Shown: positions 62,624-64,000 of the stretch, in pieces
Layout of the letters: every line of letters begins with the position of its first letter
Position numbering within the stretch: the stretch's first letter is position 1
Assembly (NCBI RefSeq): GCF_009912395.1
Contig: NZ_WNDO01000025.1
Location: forward strand, 22,018-86,017
From: Luteibacter sp.
Lineage (GTDB): Bacteria > Pseudomonadota > Gammaproteobacteria > Xanthomonadales > Rhodanobacteraceae
Direction: 5' to 3'
Length of the DNA stretch: 64,000 nucleotides
Made by a program: the position numbers and the translations under genes
Notes under the pieces: generated by a model
Seen by the model: only the letters and a program-made list of their open reading frames with translations
Database searches by the model: none
Told to the model about the DNA's origin: nothing

Positions 62624-63724
62624 TTACGCGGGGCGACGATATCGTGCGAGGACGTTGCCGAGCGTGGGGCCGTTGTTTCCAACGGGCTGATTCAAAAGCC
62701 TTTCCATCTGTTCGCTGGCGCTGTCCGTTGCGCCGTCCGCCGCTGCCAGCAAGCTGCTGACGTACTGGCCGGAGAGGCTGGCGGGATCCAGGCGCAGCGC
62801 GACGCGGGCGTAATGCAGCGCATCGTTGCGACGCCCATCCTGGAAAAGCGTCATGGCCAGGCCACCGGCCGCCTCGGAAAAGCCCCGGTCCATGTCCATG
62901 GCCTTGCGGAAGTCGGTTTCCGCGAAGGCGAGTTCGCCTTGCATCAATCGAGCCCAGCCGGCGGTGACCCATGCGCCGGAGTGGTCGCGAAGCATGGTCG
63001 CGGCGGTTTCCAAGGTGTCGCCCGCGCTCGCGAAATCGCCTTGCGATGTCTGGGCCAGTCCGCGGCCCAGCATCGCGCGTCCACTGTGAGGGCTTTGCGC
63101 GAGTGCCTGTTCGAAAAGGCGGGCGGCATGGCGGGACTCGCCGTCCTCCAGGGCCAGCATGCCTGCCGTGGTGGCGCCTTCGGCAGACTCCAGCGAACGT
63201 GCAGCCTCCGCGCCGGCACCCGGCAGGTCGCCTTGGTCGAACAGGATCATCGACAGGACACCGTGCAGCGACTGGCCTTCGGCGATCGCGGGCGCCTGTC
63301 GCGCGAGGGCGATGGCCTCGTCGAATCGGCCCAGGCGATGGAGCACGCGAAGGCGCAGGACGGTCGCACCGGGCGCCACCGCGTATACGTCATCGTCGAG
63401 TCGTGCCAGGGCCTCGTCGTGACGATCGAGCATCGCCAGGGCGTAGGCAAGGTTGTAACGAATGGTCGCCGACGCGTCGACCTGCTCCAGCGAGGAGAAG
63501 ATCGCCACCGCTTCCGGGAAACGGGATAGCGACAGCGAGACCAGGCCACGCAGGTGTTCCACTTCGACATCTCCACCGGACAGGTTCGCCAGTGTCGTGT
63601 CGCTCTCCCGGTAGTCGCCTTCCTCGTACAGCGCCGTCGCCACGGCGAGGGTGAGGCCGGTGTTGCCCGGATCCTGGGCGAGAAGCGCCCGCAGGCGTTC
63701 GGAACGGGAGATGGTGGTCTGCAC
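62624..63724 (-). CDS. TPR-repeat protein upstream of fliQ
   Basis: A 366-residue cytosolic protein made almost wholly of TPR-like helical repeats (for example LTLAVATALYEEGDYRESDT, ATVLRLRVLHRLGRFDEAIA, RAMLGRGLAQTSQGDFASAG, EAAGGLAMTLFQDGRRNDAL). No signal peptide. It is co-oriented with the flagellar-type cluster and 71 bp upstream of fliQ, so it may be the first gene of the operon. Role unknown; a chaperone or assembly factor is possible. Divergent from the RHS-like gene at the window edge. Confidence 0.75.
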   Translation of the reverse strand: MQTTISRSERLRALLAQDPGNTGLTLAVATALYEEGDYRESDTTLANLSGGDVEVEHLRGLVSLSLSRFPEAVAIFSSLEQVDASATIRYNLAYALAMLDRHDEALARLDDDVYAVAPGATVLRLRVLHRLGRFDEAIALARQAPAIAEGQSLHGVLSMILFDQGDLPGAGAEAARSLESAEGATTAGMLALEDGESRHAARLFEQALAQSPHSGRAMLGRGLAQTSQGDFASAGDTLETAATMLRDHSGAWVTAGWARLMQGELAFAETDFRKAMDMDRGFSEAAGGLAMTLFQDGRRNDALHYARVALRLDPASLSGQYVSSLLAAADGATDSASEQMERLLNQPVGNNGPTLGNVLARYRRPA

Positions 63725-63885
63725 GATGTGTTCCCTGGATGGTTCCCGGAGCGAACGGTACAGGGCGAGGTGGTCTGTTCGCCAGCCCGGACATCACCCC
63801 TAAACAAATTTCACAAACCGTGGATCACCTATCCATGGCCGACCTTTTTCCGGGCGGCGACTCATCAGGCAATAAGGAAGGGATC
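63725..63885. promoter_or_regulatory. 161-bp divergent region with possible promoters
   Basis: This region separates the minus-strand TPR/flagellar-type cluster from the plus-strand gene at the right edge and should hold both promoters. It has lower GC content near 63800-63820. On the plus strand TAAA (63801-63804), 15 bases, then GTGGATCA is a weak match to a sigma-28 promoter (TAAA-N15-GCCGATAA). A TGGAT-CACCT-ATCCA inverted repeat lies at 63821-63835. Confidence 0.3.
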
Positions 63886-64000
63886 ATGGTCGGCATCGTC
63901 ACGGGAAGCGGTCTGGGACTGGACAACACCTCGCTACAGGCGCTGGGTGCCCGGGGGATGCTGGGCAACGCGTCGGAGGGCAAGGCGGGCGAGTCGATCT
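63886..64000 (+). CDS. N-terminus of a probable large RHS/YD-type surface protein (truncated)
   Basis: The first 38 residues (MVGIVTGSGLGLDNTSLQAL, GARGMLGNASEGKAGESI) resemble the starts of very large RHS/YD-repeat and hemagglutinin-like proteins of Gammaproteobacteria, which open with an 'xIVxGxGLGLxxxSxxxLGxxGxLG' pattern. The frame runs off the window. ATG 63886 follows AATAAGGAAGG. It is divergent from the flagellar-type cluster. The identification is tentative from such a short stretch. Confidence 0.4.
   Translation, partial: MVGIVTGSGLGLDNTSLQALGARGMLGNASEGKAGESI

Overview
The window is GC-rich, gene-dense chromosomal DNA that looks like a gammaproteobacterium of the Xanthomonadales, probably Rhodanobacteraceae (Luteibacter/Dyella type). 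The signs are a C-terminal XVIPCD secretion domain typical of Xanthomonadales type IV effectors, a REP palindrome of the GTAGGAGCGCGC type, the many paired LysR/AraC regulators with small oxidoreductases, and the codon use. This placement is inference; no rRNA, tRNA or housekeeping marker lies in the window.

1-35.3 kb is ordinary accessory chromosome: many small regulator-plus-enzyme units. They include GNAT/GST, an AlaX-like tRNA editing protein, GlxA-type AraC/MAPEG, AraC/aldo-keto reductase, LysR/exported SDR, LysR/NmrA-like oxidoreductase, LysR/(AhpD-like, ChrR-like cupin, amine oxidase, two SDRs) and MocR/GNAT. Between them lie a TlpA-DsbG thiol-disulfide operon, a secreted YfaP-like TPR protein with a polysaccharide deacetylase, an atypical response regulator in front of an RND efflux pair, an Ogt/AlkB alkylation-repair pair, and a probable X-T4SS effector (21.6-23.6 kb) with no visible immunity gene. 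Several divergent intergenic regions carry clean palindromes that look like operators.

35.6-42.5 kb is one very large secreted protein of 2288 residues. It fuses an N-terminal GH2-type glycosidase to Ig-like and discoidin (F5/8C, CBM32-like) domains and a C-terminal GH64 beta-1,3-glucanase domain. A strong intrinsic terminator and a REP element with perfect 30-bp arms follow it.

42.6-63.7 kb, all on the minus strand, is a compact flagellar-type cluster with nearly every gene overlapping or within 20 bp of the next: fliQ, fliR, flhB, flhA, flgF, flgG, flgA, flgH, flgI, flgB, flgC, fliE, fliF, a mini-protein at the fliG position, fliH, fliI, fliJ, a fliK-position gene, flgD, flgE, a fliM-like gene, fliN, fliO, fliP, fliA and a TPR gene. 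The export apparatus, rod, rings and hook are all present. Filament, hook-filament junction, caps, flgJ, flgM, motors and chemotaxis genes are absent; FliG is replaced by a 138-residue protein, FliM is shortened, and FlgH has no lipoprotein cysteine. The set reads as a filament-less hook-basal body, possibly an export or surface apparatus rather than a motility organelle. This is the best candidate for an undescribed system here. A divergent gene at the right edge (63886 onward) starts like giant RHS/YD-type surface proteins and could be a partner, though that is speculative.
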